A stretch of DNA of 64,000 nucleotides, taken from NCBI GenBank assembly GCA_022747635.1, contig JAKTNV010000010.1, positions 43,334,027 through 43,398,026 of the forward strand. Direction: 5' to 3'. Origin of the DNA: Hetaerina americana. Its lineage: Eukaryota > Arthropoda > Insecta > Odonata > Calopterygidae. Shown piece by piece: positions 39,501 through 53,900 of the stretch (position 1 is its first letter; each line of letters begins with the position of its first letter). A program made the translations under genes and the position numbers. The notes beneath the pieces were generated by a model. That model ran no database searches and was not told the origin of the DNA. It was given only the letters and a program-made list of their open reading frames with translations.

Positions 39501-42500
39501 TACTAATCACATTCCCCATTTACATACCTTTAAATGTATGCACCTCAATTACCATTAGATTTTTTGGATTTATCTTTCTGCTAGTGATTACTGCTAGAGC
39601 TAGTACTATTCCATTTTTCATCTCTTTTGTCATTGAAACAATTCTCCTGATATTTCTGTTCAGAAATATTACCAACCCATGCTGTAATTCCTCCCCATCA
39701 CTATAAACTAATTTATAGCTAGTAATTTCCTTCTCTCTTTTACTTTCACTGTTATGTTTACTTTCTGCCTTGAATAAGGAGCCTATGCTTATTAATCCTT
39801 GCGCTTATCTTTTTTAATCATTTTAGATATATCATGTCATGATGTTGATATCTGTGACTTGCATGCAAAGTGCATATTTGATGAAATACTTAAAAAATCA
39901 GTATGTGTCTGTAACCCTGGCTATCACGGAGATGGAGGAAGATGTTATCTTACCGGTAAGCTGTCTCCTTTTGAAAAGCTGATTTGCATGAAAACTTCCA
40001 GGAATTAGTGCCAAATATGCTGATTAACTGATCATAAAACGTCACTTTTTCATGAAGATGAGTGCAGATATCCATCTGACTGTGGTAATAATGCCCAGTG
40101 CCTCTTCAACAATGAAGCTCAAAGACATGAGTGCATTTGTAGCCTTGGCTACTCAGGTGATGGCAAATCGTGTCATCCAAATGAAGGTATACTATTTCTT
40201 ATAATACTCTCATACTCCTTTCTGAAATGTAGAATCATACATTCAATTCTATTTTCTCTTTCATTTTTATTGAAATTTCTTGTGGGCATAAGCTACATGT
40301 ACAACACAGTCTCACAGTTTCTGTGTTCTCTTCCCATTTAAGATTCAGCTGAATGCACAACTGAGGCAGATTGCCATCGAGATGCTTCTTGTACTTATGA
40401 TACGATGAAGCTGTCATTTGTGTGCAGATGCAAGCCAGGCTTCTCTGGTGATGGAAAACAATGCTCTCCTATGGTCATTGGGTGTAATGTTGTGAACAAT
40501 TGTGGAGTGAATGCTGATTGCTTATATGACATCATTGAAGTTGGATACAGGTGCAAGTGTAAAGAGGTAATGACCTTCGTTGACCTTAATGTATATCCTC
40601 AATGGTGTGTTAATGGAAAGTCTCGATTTGGGTTTTGGAGTAAGTTTTGTGAGAATTTGCCACAAGAAACTGTTGGTTTGGGAAATACTGTCAAAAATAT
40701 TTTTTTTATTTATCTAAGAAGTTTTCAGAGATTTATTTTCTGGTCAGTGAAAATTTTTTCTTTAAATATGTCTTGATGATCCAAAGGTTGAGAGTCCTTT
40801 TTCCCATCAGGCTGTTCCAAATCAATACAATTATTACTTTTTCCTTGCTGTTCTCTTCAACCTGTTCATAAATATTATCTACCTCTTCCCTATCTGTCTA
40901 ATGTTGTTGTATAGACTTGGATGATCATACTACCTGCTGGCTTATTCCATGATTTCATTTCTATCACTCTTTTGCCAACTGGTAATATTTTAATTATGTT
41001 CTTTTACTGGTGTTTCCTAGATATAATTCCTATACTGCCTCTACTATTCTATCATCCATTCCCTACCATTTCAAACTCTCCTCTCTCCAGTTCTCTTTCA
41101 TCTTCTGATCTTACTTTGATCGATCCCAAGCTCTTGATTATTATGACTTTTCATTTCATCCATGATATTTTTAACTTTTACAAGTCTATTAATGTTCTTA
41201 TATTCCAATTACCCGACATCAAGTTGGATGTAACCTTCTTCTTTTTTATCATTTGGAGTCATGGTTCTCATGGGATATTGTCCACTTTAAGATAAAATAT
41301 GGACATAATATTACAGACATGTTATTATTTCGCGGAGTATGTATTCATGTTTTGAAGATTTAATTTGTCCAGTAGGACCAGGAATATGCTATGATCTTCA
41401 ATTAAGTCATTTCCAGTTGCCTTCTGAATTCCATGTTTTTGGCCACCTAATGGCTCATCTGTCTATAGGGAACTCTCTCTACCCTGTACAAAGAAGTGAC
41501 CTTGCTTCATACAAAGTGTACTACTGAAATCTTATCCCATTATTCACTTGCCCCCTCTCCTTTCTCTTTATTTTGTTAGTCGCCAATGCCAATCCTCTGC
41601 CACGTGGACGAGAAGGCATGGATTTTCTTTTCATTGAATTTTGGATCATACCATTTTGCATTATCTGTAATATTTTGGAGAGGTTTCAGCACCACATAGA
41701 ACCCTAACTAAATCCATAGCTAATTATAGGGAACTTTTGTCAATCTTTGTAAGGGGACAGTACTTTTGCAAGAGATTCTAATGTCACTCTCTACAATTTA
41801 TTAGTGTTAAAAAGAACCATGAATACCTCGACCGACCTGAAGGTTGGTTTGGGAAGTGATTGTAGAGTTAACCCCATACTAAGCCTGACGGCATATGAAA
41901 TTCACGCATCAGGGTAGGGGGACCAGTTCCTTTCCCCATACCGGCTATGGTTTCTTAGAAAGATCTGGTATACAAAAAATCACAAAGCTTAAGTGAAGCT
42001 GAGGGTGCCCAAGAGGCTTGTCTGAGAGTCAAACTCCAGTCAATGTCCATCACTCGAAACCTGGACTACTGCATCCACTTACTAGTTCTATGAGTTTAAT
42101 ATTGGCTGCAGTTACTTTCCACTATGAAAGGGTTAAAGTGGTATTTAGAATTCATGTGTCCATAGATCATATGTAATTGAATATATTAATTATGCACATT
42201 TCGTCGAAGAAATGAACTGCAGTAGGAAAAGATAGATTCAATGAAGATTTGCTCAACAATGCATTGCTGGGGATCAGGGTGGTGTGGTGGCTAAGGTACT
42301 GGCTCCTACCCTGAAGCCCTGGGTTCAAATCCCTGTGGTGGGTGGAATATTCATGGGTATCCCAATCTCTACTTGGGCTGATTTGGGGAGTGTTTTAAGT
42401 GAGTATGCCATCCTTCAGATGAGATATTAAAATGTGGACCTCTTGGCACTTTTTGTTAAGAATAGGCCAATGCTAATCCTGGGTTTCTTTCCATCCTTCA

Positions 42501-44910
42501 TCTGTTTACTGATTATCCTACCCATACCAAATTACCCACCAATCCCTTCTGGTGCAAATGACCTTTACTATAGACCTTCTTCCCTAAAAATACTATTACT
42601 ATAATAAGCATTGCCAATACAGCAGTCATGGGTATGAATTTTGTTTTTGCATGCAATTTGCATATAAATATTTATGTCTAAGAGAACATTTTGCTATCTA
42701 AAACATAGGGATTTGAAGGCGATGGTTTCACATGCCAAAAAGATGCATCCTGCCAGCATGATGCCACGGTGTGTCATGAGAATGCTAAATGTGTCCCCAC
42801 AAGAGGCTCTTATTCCTGTCAATGCAACGATGGTTTTGTCGGGAATGGATTACACTGTAAAGGTAACAGAGTTTTATTTATAAAATATTTTTAGAAAATC
42901 ATTGTTCTTATTGAATTGAGCTCATTGCTTTCAATGTTACACTTGCTACAAATATTATAACCTGAGGATATAACATGAATATATCGTAATGGGAATGACA
43001 TTTTATCATTTTAAAGAGGAAAGGACATTCATCTACTGCTGGATACCAGTGCTGAGGGATATTGTATTTTAAGGCTAGGATTGTGTTCTAGTATTGGGAA
43101 AGCTATTCTGTTACAACCAGCTGGTTAGAAAATGACTCAATCTCTTTACTAAAAGGGTCCAATTGGAAAAAAAAATAATGGACTGAGAAACTCCCAAGGA
43201 AAATTGGAGCAGAAAAAAATACTATTAGAATGATCTAACATGCATCTTCAACAGTGCACTCATAAATGTTATTGATTTTTCATCAAATGAAGGGAAAATA
43301 CTCATTTGGAATAGGTTAAGTTGATCAGGGTGGAAAGTGTGAGATAGAATGTGAATTTTTGTGTATTGTATTTCCTGGCCTATAAGATACAAGCTGATTC
43401 ACCAAAAAATATATACTATTAAGTATTTTTTTCCTTCATTGTATAAATTGTTTTAAACATTTAAAATAAACATTGTATAAAAAATCAAAATGATGATAAC
43501 TTCATGCAACCTGAAGAGGGAAAACTCATCATACAGTACTTCATTTAAACTTTAAGTTGTGAATTACTCTGCAGAACATGGATACGCAGCTGAATGGCGT
43601 TTTGGCTCACTTCCAATTAATAAGATGGTATGAGAAGTGTAGAGTGAGAAGAATTTAGAGGAAACAAAATTTGGATTTAGTAAATGTAGATATAAGTAAA
43701 AAAACTGTTTATGCACTCCTAAATGGTCAAAGCTTGAGGACATGATAAAACAGGATAAATCAAAAGAATTATGGGACTACTGTTTCAACAAAAATGACTC
43801 TCTGAAGCAAGAAAAGAAGTGATAGGTATGTCCTTCGCCTGATTTTTCTGGGACATGGTATGAGAGATTCAAGGTCTGTGTATTTTTACCAGATCTACAA
43901 TATCACAAAAACCGCCACCTGAATATGAAAGAAAGGTTATGAGGCATGACTGATGATGATGTCGCTCTGATCTAGATCTTATCTGCTTTTTCAGATTTGC
44001 ATCTTTCATGGTCCTTGTTATATCAAGCTATATTTCAATATCATGAGCAGGGAACAGTCTGCCATTCTGTTTTTGTATCAATCTTAATATTTCAGAGATA
44101 AATAATTAGTTGCTCAATGTAGTTTAATCGTTTTCATATTGTAGGTGGTTCAGACTTAACAAAATACTATATATGAGTAACTTTTGTAAGAATATGTTGT
44201 CATTAAATGCATAAGTAAGAGTAGGTGCGAGTCAAATTACTCTCATGCTATTTAACTTGGTTGTACTTTTTCTGAATGTTGTTGACCCTGATTTAATAAC
44301 TTTGCAGAAATTGATTGGTTTTCAGTTGTATTGTCCCAGAAATCAGTCAGTGACATGCTTACCAATTGGATATATTTAACACTTATCCAAGTATAGTCCA
44401 AGATTTAAGAGCTTGTACCAATATTGGTAGTAATCATTATAAACAACTGTATGAGAATGTCTGTGATTGAAAAACTTTTCTGTTTTGGTTTTTTGAAAAG
44501 AGGACTAGATATCGGTGGGAAACATTCTTATTGGTTATTACCTACCATGGCAGCAAACAAAACCTGTCTTTAACTGCTTGTGCTGTTTGGATATATTCCA
44601 TGCTGTAATGGATCTAACTGTGGAATAAGGTAGCAAATAGTAGCCAACTTTCATTGGAGTTTCTTATAAGGACAAGTTTGACATCACATTAATTTAACCC
44701 TGAAATTAGCTTCAGACTGAATTAACCCTTAGAACTGTTTTGAGTTGTGTGATAAGTATTGGGGCTATCGTCAGCTGTGGTAAATCTGGAGTTACTAGTA
44801 AATTAACAGCCATCTGGAGTGCTGTTATCTTTTAAATATTATCCTCTAGTAAATATTTGTCTAATAAATATTTTCTCTGCAGATTATGGTAAATACTTTC
44901 CTGGTTTATT

Positions 44911-44992
<82 letters not shown>

Positions 44993-47900
44993 CATAGATA
45001 TATATTACATAGATATTTTAACACTATCTATTGACATAAATTTAACAAGGATAAACAGCTTTTTTTTACATGTTAGTTATTTGCTCTAAAAGACATGTAT
45101 TCATTAATTTTAAGATCTTTTTCATATTATGTATTGAACATTTTTTTTTGATCTGTTTGTCTGTTTGGGACAATAAAAGTTTTAGACATTAATATCATGG
45201 TACCATAGTAATGCTTTCCCTCATAATATTAATTTTTTTTAGCAATTAAGGGTATTAAATGAATTTAGAAAACAATAGTGTAGAATATTCATGGTTCAAT
45301 GTTAATGTCTTTTGGCCTCCTAATATGTAGAATTGAGTGTGAATTTCTCTTGATTTCTTGCAGTAATATCAAAACACGAAGGAAATTTCCTCCTGGTGAA
45401 CCAAGGGATGGCTACACTCCGGCTTCCATTTCACCCGACGTCTACTAACCCAGGGCGACCCATACAGATTCAAAACTACCAAGTGGCATTAGGTAAGATG
45501 CCTTTGGCCTCTGTCATGGATCACTCACATAATCCAATTATGATCCATTTCTTGTTCAACATGAAGTAAGGACTAGATTTTCTCTATCATGAGTGTTATA
45601 AAATATAGCAGAAGCTAAAATTAATTTTCATTTTGTATTGTCGTGGTTTTGGTTACTGAAGGATTGAGGTATCTTGTATTATGCTCTCCTTTTAATAGGA
45701 CCTTACGCTTTCTTGACTGTTTCATTATGAAATCCTAAAATCTTCTACATAGGCTGGAAGCAGGTTTATTTTTGCCTTATGATACACACAATCTCCATTC
45801 TTGATATATTTGAAATATCTTATTTAATGCATTTCAATTAATATCTGGTCATGCACTATTATATAATTATTATGGTATTCTTTTCCTTTTGCGACATTGT
45901 ACACAAAGTAGGAATAATTTCTGGTATGATGTACCCACATCATACCAGGGTTAGCATAGGAATATGATGTGAGGAGGTATTTTTTTCCATATTAGGAGTC
46001 AATTCCATTCTCAAAACTTTCTTTACATTTCAGGAATTGATATAGACTGCCAGGAAGGAAGAGTATACTGGAGTGATATTATTGGGAAAACCATTAAAAG
46101 TTCCAAGTATGATGGCTCAGATATACAGACTTTCCTTGATGCTGGTTAGTAATATTGGTTCTGGATAATTGAATGTAAAATAATGCCTGCTGATTGATTT
46201 GATATGTTAAAATAATGCCAGTGTTTTTTCAGATTTAGAATCTCCTGAAGGACTGAGCATAGATTGGGTCTCAAGAAACATTTATTGGACTGATTCATCT
46301 AAGGACACAGTTGAAGTAGCAAATTTGGATACCAAGCTGAGGACAGTTCTGGTGTCAGATGGGCTTGTTAATCCAAGAGGAATAGCAGTTCACCCTTCAA
46401 AAGGGTATGATTGTCTCTAAATCTCTTAATTCCCAACATGACACCAGCCATTGCATTGAGCACTGCATTTGTCCATTAGACAGTAATTAATTGAACCATG
46501 AAGTCTTGGTCTCGCTGCTAAGTATTTCATATTTAGAATTAACGATGGTTAAAAAATCAGGTTTAATTTTGCTTATTTTCATAACCCAACATTTTCTGTC
46601 TTGCAACATTTAAGTTGTAAATCCTTTTTAGAAATTAATTGGCTGTAATTCTTTATTCTTGACCATTGAAGCTAATTACTACCTTCAGTCCCAGTAACTC
46701 TTGCTGCATTTGTGCCTTGGCCTTCCTTGTTGGATCATATTAGTATTTTACAATGTCTGATCATGACAAACCTTATTTCTTTTTTGTAATTTTAATGATG
46801 AATGCTTAATTTGCTGAACTTTTAAAATTTGCTGAATTTAAAATCTGTCCAGATCAACTAAATATCATCTGGACATGAAATTTAATTTTGGGAGAAGGGG
46901 GTAAACACTTGAGAAGTATTATTGATTTTGGATTTTGGAGTGAGTCGAGAGTTTGGTTGGCTAACCAATAATATGCTCCATGCATACATTATTTTGCCAT
47001 AATTGAATGCTAATTATCATATCTCTTAACAGCCATACCTCTAAAGGGAATGTAAAGCTATAAGATGGATAAGTCACTTCAGTGACATCCAAGGTTATGC
47101 AGTAGTATATTAGTTGTTGAGGTGCTGAAGTAAGTCTGTTCTGTAGAGAAACAATAAAACTGCAGAATTCATCCACCAGAAAGTAGGTACTTGATGTATG
47201 AATATATCTAAGAGACTTGGCAGTATGCAATATTGTTTAAAAAGTTCATTTAAATTGATAATAAGTTAAGCCAGTTGCACATGAATATTAAACTCATACA
47301 TTGTTTGCTAAAGATTTTATTCATGAGAGAGTCAAATCAAGCTGGAGAGGCTTAAGAAATAACATCCAATTGGCTTCAGTCAAAGTACTCTTCAATTTCA
47401 TACTAAAAAGAAAGACTCGTACTTTTCCACAGATTTTATTATACAGTACAACGCGTTTCACCGACTTGCGGCATCATCAGGTACAAATTTACAAAACAGA
47501 CAGAGCGAGAATATATAACCTCAGGACAGAGTGGGGGCAGGGAGGGTTGGAAGGATTTGAGAGGGGTGGGGGCTTGCAGGTGCGTTGATGGATTGTTTTG
47601 ACCATGTCCATGCTAGTTTCTCGGAGAGGAGTGGGGAGGGGTATGGGAACAATTGCTCATTACAAAGTGTCGTGTTGGGGTTTACCAAGTGCCTTCTAAT
47701 CTCTAATTGCTCGAGAGCGTCAATTTTTAATCCTTTTGGGAGCTCGTGTAATATCTCTGGGACAAAGTCACTGCTGTGGTCGAATTCTAGTAAATGCTTG
47801 GCGAAGAGAGAGTTGTTATTCTGATTTTTGTGACACCTAGCGTGTTCCTTGACTCGTAACTTGATATTCCTGCCGGTCTGACCGACATAAACGCTGTTGC

Positions 47901-50900
47901 AATCCTCGCATTTCAGTTTATAAATGCCTGATTTGAGAAGGCTATCCTGGGTGTCTTTTCCATTGGCTAGAAGTTTGGAGAGGGTTATGGGTGGGCAGAA
48001 GGCTGCTTTGAGTGAGGTGGGTAGGCAGTTGGAAATCCTATACGAAAGATCTCCCAGAAATGGGATCGAGCACCACTTAAAATCTTTAGATACTGCGGGC
48101 TGTGATACGAAAATGCTTTTTATGGCCATTACTTTTTGTTTTTTCCGTAGTAATGTGTCAACTAGTTTGGGGTTGAAACCATTGTTGGTAGCTATATTAG
48201 TGATATTCATGAGTTCAATGTTGAAGTTTTTGGGGGAAAGGGGGATATGTAGAAGGCGGTGGATTATGGAGTGGAGGGCTGCGTGTTTGTGAGAAAAGTG
48301 GTGTGCGGAATCATTAGAAATTATGTGGTCTGTGTAAGTGGGTTTCCTATAAATCGGTGAGTGGATTTATTATTGTCGGTGAAACGCGTTGTACCGTATA
48401 ATAAAATCTGTGGAAAAGTATGAGTCTTTCTTTTTAGTATGGATATTAAATACTTCCACGAAGTGAAGCCTGAAACAATAGAATATACTCTTCAATTGTT
48501 TGTCTTTGAATTTCCTGCCTCTTTCAAATATCGGTTTAAAATTGCTCTTAGCCAAATATTATTACTGTGGAATATGGGCATTATTTTTATGTCCCTCTCA
48601 TTTTTCTTAATGGATTTAGAAAATGCTGTGGAGTTTCACCATTGTTAACAGAGTATAATAAGTAGAACTGAATCCAGTAGATTGTTTTTTACTAGAAACG
48701 GAAACATATGTAAATGCAACAATTGCAGAGTGTAAAAATCATTCACCCAGGCAGGGATGCACTCTGAAATTGTAACATTCAAATGTATATTAGTGGATGA
48801 CTCAGTTAAAAGTTACTGTTGCAGGATCTCCTGCAGTTTCTTGGAAGCAACACATTTCACAATTGTAACCGACCAGATAGTGGTAATGTTGCATTAATAT
48901 ATCAAATAAATATTTCTGAAGTTTTTCTGTGATCCAAAGGAGACATACATTTTATTGAAGTTAATAGCATTTATTGTGCTGCTTTTCATGTTGCATTTGT
49001 CATTAGGCTATAATGTTCTTATGCTGAATTTTCTTTCCTAGCCAAATGAAAAGTGATAATGATAAAAGAACACACACCCGAGGTTATAGCAAAATAGTGT
49101 AATGCTACTACCTTGCATGTATAAAATTAAGTTGAAAAAATGAAGACTGCAAATTCATAATCATGAATTTTCCAGCATTAAACTTTCAGATTATACATTT
49201 TTCTTTGTTATTTGTGCACAAATGAACATAATTTAAAACCATAGAATGAGTGCAATATGTTTTTTTCAGGAAATTATTTTGGACTGACTGGAATAGGGAG
49301 AGTCCAAAGATTGAATGGGCAAACCTAGATGGATCACAGCGAGCCATATTTCTTCATGGTAATGTTGAGCTTCCAAATTCTCTTGCTTTTGACTATGATC
49401 TGGATGAACTCTGCTGGACTGATGCTGGAAATAAGAAAATAGGTAAGATTAATGGCATTGTAATTCATGACACACTTTATGGATAGCCATTATTTTTTTT
49501 CCATTTTCTATGCCAGTTTTTAGATTATTACTCTGTTTAAATACTCAGCAGTACCTCCCACCGAACGAAGGGTGAACTTGTTAGCAAAATACAGTTTAGG
49601 TCTATAACAACTTTTGCAATGAAAAATTATTTGGAAGGAAAAATGTAGATCATTGCATGTGCGCACGACTACCTAAAAGTATTTAATAATAGTTGATGTT
49701 CACCAAATATACACAATACATATATTCTATGCAGAATCTATTTATCAGGATGATTTCATTTTTTATTATTATCATTTCCTATGCTGTAGTTTACTCTTTG
49801 CAAGGTATTCCCTTGACATTTTTGTGACAAAGGATTATTTAATATTAGAGCTTAAATGTACTTATTGATAGCCTCCATTGGTTGGCAGGAATTGTTATAG
49901 TAATTATGTCATTTGAAGATAGATGCTTCTATTTCATTTGATTCATTATTATTTCAGAGTGTATGGGATTACATTCATCATTAAGGAGGACAGTGGCATC
50001 CAATTGTAGCTATCCATTTGGCTTGACAATTTCTCAAAATAATTACTACTGGACTGATTGGGATACGTGAGTACCTAAATAACAATTTTTTCCGGGATTT
50101 AATTGCCTACAGAAATGCTTGGAGTACAAGGCCTACTGATTACTTGTGAAAGTCAATAGCAAGAGTAACACATACTCAGGCTGAAGGTTCTTATGATACG
50201 TGTGGGGATACAGTATCATTAATCCTAAGGCTTCCGGACGTCTATTTGATGAATTCATTCTTCTTTCGGGAATTTCCATTGCGTAGGTGAGTTGATTGAC
50301 AATTGCTTCGCCCCCAGTCCTGGAGGCGTCTTCAGGTCGATGAACAGTTATCCATCAACTCACCTACCCGACGGTAATTCCCGAAGGTAGAATGAATTTA
50401 TCAATACAGTATCATGTCCGTCATTTGTGCAGTCTTCAGGGGTGAGTGTTGACTATATCTACCTATTTACATGATGCAGTCCAAAAATACAGAAGGTCTG
50501 CTTCTCTAGTCACAATGCAATGCAATTTGAGAAAATGGAATAAGCTTCATACACCCATTAATATGATTATATTTTACCAACATCAACATTTATTTACATA
50601 TTAAAAAACTGGCAATGTGCTTAAAAAATCAGTTCAAATGTATGTAGGTACACAGTTTCAATTTGTTGCTGATAACCAATTACTGCTATTAATTTGTTAA
50701 TAAAGTAAAAATAGTAAAATTACACTTGGTCAAATCACTTGAGCACTATATATGATAAAATATACTATATCTTTGTATACATGAATAATGCGTACTTAAC
50801 ATAGTTATATTTCCTCCAGCCTTTTAAACAGGCTTTAATTTTATAATTTTTGATGAGAAGTTAAAAAAAAGGAAAAGATGACACTACAAATGTACATATA

Positions 50901-53900
50901 CCCTCACCATGTAAATGTTATTAATTAGCCAATTTCAGCCTGCAAGAAGGCCCTCTCCAGGTTCTCAAACCACTCCATCTAGGCCTCTAATTTAATTGTA
51001 GCCATTCCTAGCTGCAATAAGATTTCCATCTGAGAGAGGCTTGTAGCGGGTAGCTTCACAGTATCTTCTCACAACACAGCATACTGTGAGGTTAACCTGG
51101 TACATAAATATGCCTTCCATTAAATTGCCAATACTAAGTATGTGCTCTACATGGAGGCTATGTATCTACTTTATCCTCTTACCATTTAATAATAATACAT
51201 AATTATGTAAGAGCAAAACTAAGAGAACTATGGCTTATGTTCATCAATCATAATTTTCTGTAGTATCAATAATTCAAATAGCTATTTTAATTATCAACTT
51301 ACTCTTTTGATGGTTCACTTCAAAAACATGATGAGAAATACGAAAAGTGAAGAGTCAGGCGCGATGTTGTGGAATCGAGGCATAATAAAAACTTCGTTGC
51401 AATTTTCCACAGTTAAAACTTTATTTCCAACCATGGTTTCGATACACTGTACCACCTGAGGATGGTACAGTGTATCGAAACCATGGCCGGAAATAGTTTT
51501 AACTGTGGAAAATTGCAACGAAGTTTTTATTATGATGAGAAATGTTAACCACAACCAATTTATTCATATCTGGTTCATATGTGGTTCTTTGTGATATATT
51601 ATGTAGTAACCTATTGATTTCTCAGAATAATCTTTACCGCATATGGAATTGAAGTTATTGTCCAATGGGCCCTTTGCTCTTTTTCAGTAATTTGATCAGA
51701 AATGATTTTATGAAGTCTTATGGCAAAATTCCTTCCTCATAAATTCTACACATAATTTGAAAAAAATCTCTTCCTTCATTTTTCCTTAAACTCTTTAGTA
51801 AAACTCTAATGATAAGAAAACCACATAATGAATATGTTTAAGATGCTTTTTTTTAAATAATTGAATTGATGTAACTATCATTGTGTTCATTATCTTTCTA
51901 TGAATACATTGTATATTTAAATGTTTAACCAACTTTTTACTTAATTAAATTACAGGCAGAAAATAGAGAGTTGTAAGAGACCAAATGGAGAGCCAAACAA
52001 GTCCATTGATGTGCCTCTGGGTGGCAGTGGAAAGCTCTATGCCATTGTTACCGTTCCTGAGGAATGCAAACGATGTATGTATGCCTGTTGTGACAATTTG
52101 AGTTGAATTCTTTGCATATTTATTAATAGTGGATATTTGGCCCTCATGCAACTCTAAATTATTAAATTGCAGGCAAGTTCATGACTGGTGTCAGTTGACC
52201 ACTTAATATTGAAGTTATTTTGGTCACCTCACCTCCTCTGGTGACTTATTTGTCCCTTGCATATAGCAGCCAATGAGGCTTTATCTTAGGATGTGGAGCT
52301 TATCTAAGACATAATTGCACAAATAGACCACATTTCAATGCAACAATTTCAGAGCGTAAAAATCATTCGCCTTGACTGGGACTCGAACCCAGATCCCTCA
52401 ATATCCGGTCGAGTGCTTTAGCCACTTAAGCTACCGAGGCGTCCTCTTAAACTCTGAAATTTTGGGGCTTTTAAAGGAACTAGATGTTATGACGAAATAC
52501 CGTACATACAATGTCACATGCATTCGTAGTCGTGCGCGAGGCGCCACTGTCCACGAGGTTAAAGCCATCTCTAAACACTTATGGTGTTTTCCCTTTGACA
52601 AATTCGAAAGAAACTGCGGGAGATGCCGCAACAGTAACTTTTTCTCTACCAACATCCTTGCACTACATCGTTGTCATCAATTCTCATCAATTCTCTCCTC
52701 ATGAAACCTTCTTTGCATGATTCTCTTTCTTATGTCCTAATGGCATTGCCCATTTTGGCCCAAAATCTTATGGGATTGGTAAAGAGTTTCACCTGCTCTA
52801 GCTAATGAACTCCTACTTTACAATTTAATTTAGCCTCTCTCTTTCACAAAAATGATATAGAAAATGATACCTTTCCTGGTAAACCTGATGTTATGATAAT
52901 TACTGACTTTCATTCCTTCTACAGTTTTGAAGTAACACTTATATCATTTCCTCTTTGAAAAGTACAAGTGATAATGGGTATTCCTATCTTACACCTCCTC
53001 CTAACACTGCCCATCCTGGCTCTACATCCCCCACTCACACCAGAGCAGTCTGACACATGCACTGGTTGCAGATTAGCCACCGCTCCCTTCAATAAATTCA
53101 ATCTATGTAGGCAGGCAGGCTTAATTGTAGATGATTACAATGTCATATATCGTATGTACTTGTACATGAGCTCAGTTAATGATCTCATAACTACAATGGC
53201 ATCCCCCTTCCTAGACCCAAACTGATCATCCCCTAATCATTCATTTCCTCTGCTCTTCATCCTCTTATTGATGATTCTGAGAACTACTTAAGCTGCTTGT
53301 AAAATTGGGCTATTTTTCTGTAGACTGCTATATGTAGCTGCCTTTCCTTTTTTTGGGAAAGGAACCAAAAATGACCCCAGTCTTCCTCTCATAAATGACA
53401 ATTGCCATAAACCTTTAAGTAGTTCCACAGCATTGTTGTGTGGCGCCGGTAGAAATGTATGCCTGGAGCTTAGCTATTCTCATCTATATTAAAATCTTTT
53501 CGCATGACAAACCTTACTGTTCTAATATCATTAACTGTCCAATAAATTCACGAATTGAGGCTATAAAAACTTTATTTTGCAAAATTTAGTCTACACTGAT
53601 TTTGTCCCTTTCGAAGGACTCTCCATTAGTTCCATTTATTCTATCTTCTTTTCCACTATTTAAAGTGCCCTTGGAAGTCCACCGCAGTTAGGTTCTATGG
53701 ATACATCTATTCTTGAGTCAAATTTGGTCACACACAAGGCACATAATTTCTCAAATGCTTGAAAACTAGAAGGTAGCACTCGGTATTTACTATTTGTCCT
53801 TCAGGAAGAAATTCATAATGAACAACACCTTAGACATAAAAAAAATCAGGAGCATGACTTTGATTTTTAATTGGCCTTATTATTTCTTTTTGGTTTGATT

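Larger units (their letters stand above)
35440..39826 (+). other. Intron 13
   Basis: Largest intron but one. Holds a SINE B (35675-35958), a minus-strand LINE remnant (38390-39790) and a mariner-type MITE (38923-39132) between the LINE's two preserved parts. Nothing recognised in 35971-38389. Confidence 0.8.
40567..42708 (+). other. Intron 16
   Basis: Holds a minus-strand LINE endonuclease fragment (40785-41330), a reversed SINE B (41822-42070) and a family D SINE (42277-42600). Nothing is recognised in 41331-41821. Confidence 0.8.
46405..49269 (+). other. Intron 20
   Basis: Holds the Penelope-like element (47398-48485) and a decayed inverted family A copy (48713-48845). No feature in 46405-47385 or 48846-49269. 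Confidence 0.8.
50067..51955 (+). other. Intron 22
   Basis: Holds two palindromic ribozyme-type elements (50220-50403 and 51340-51531). Otherwise unremarkable. Confidence 0.8.

Noticed and set aside
44819..45089. Small IYIYIY-rich proteins, also at 28990 and 30364
   Set aside because: TA microsatellite translations.
47585..48292. Plus-strand frames over the Penelope-like element
   Set aside because: Antisense shadows of the GIY-YIG coding strand.
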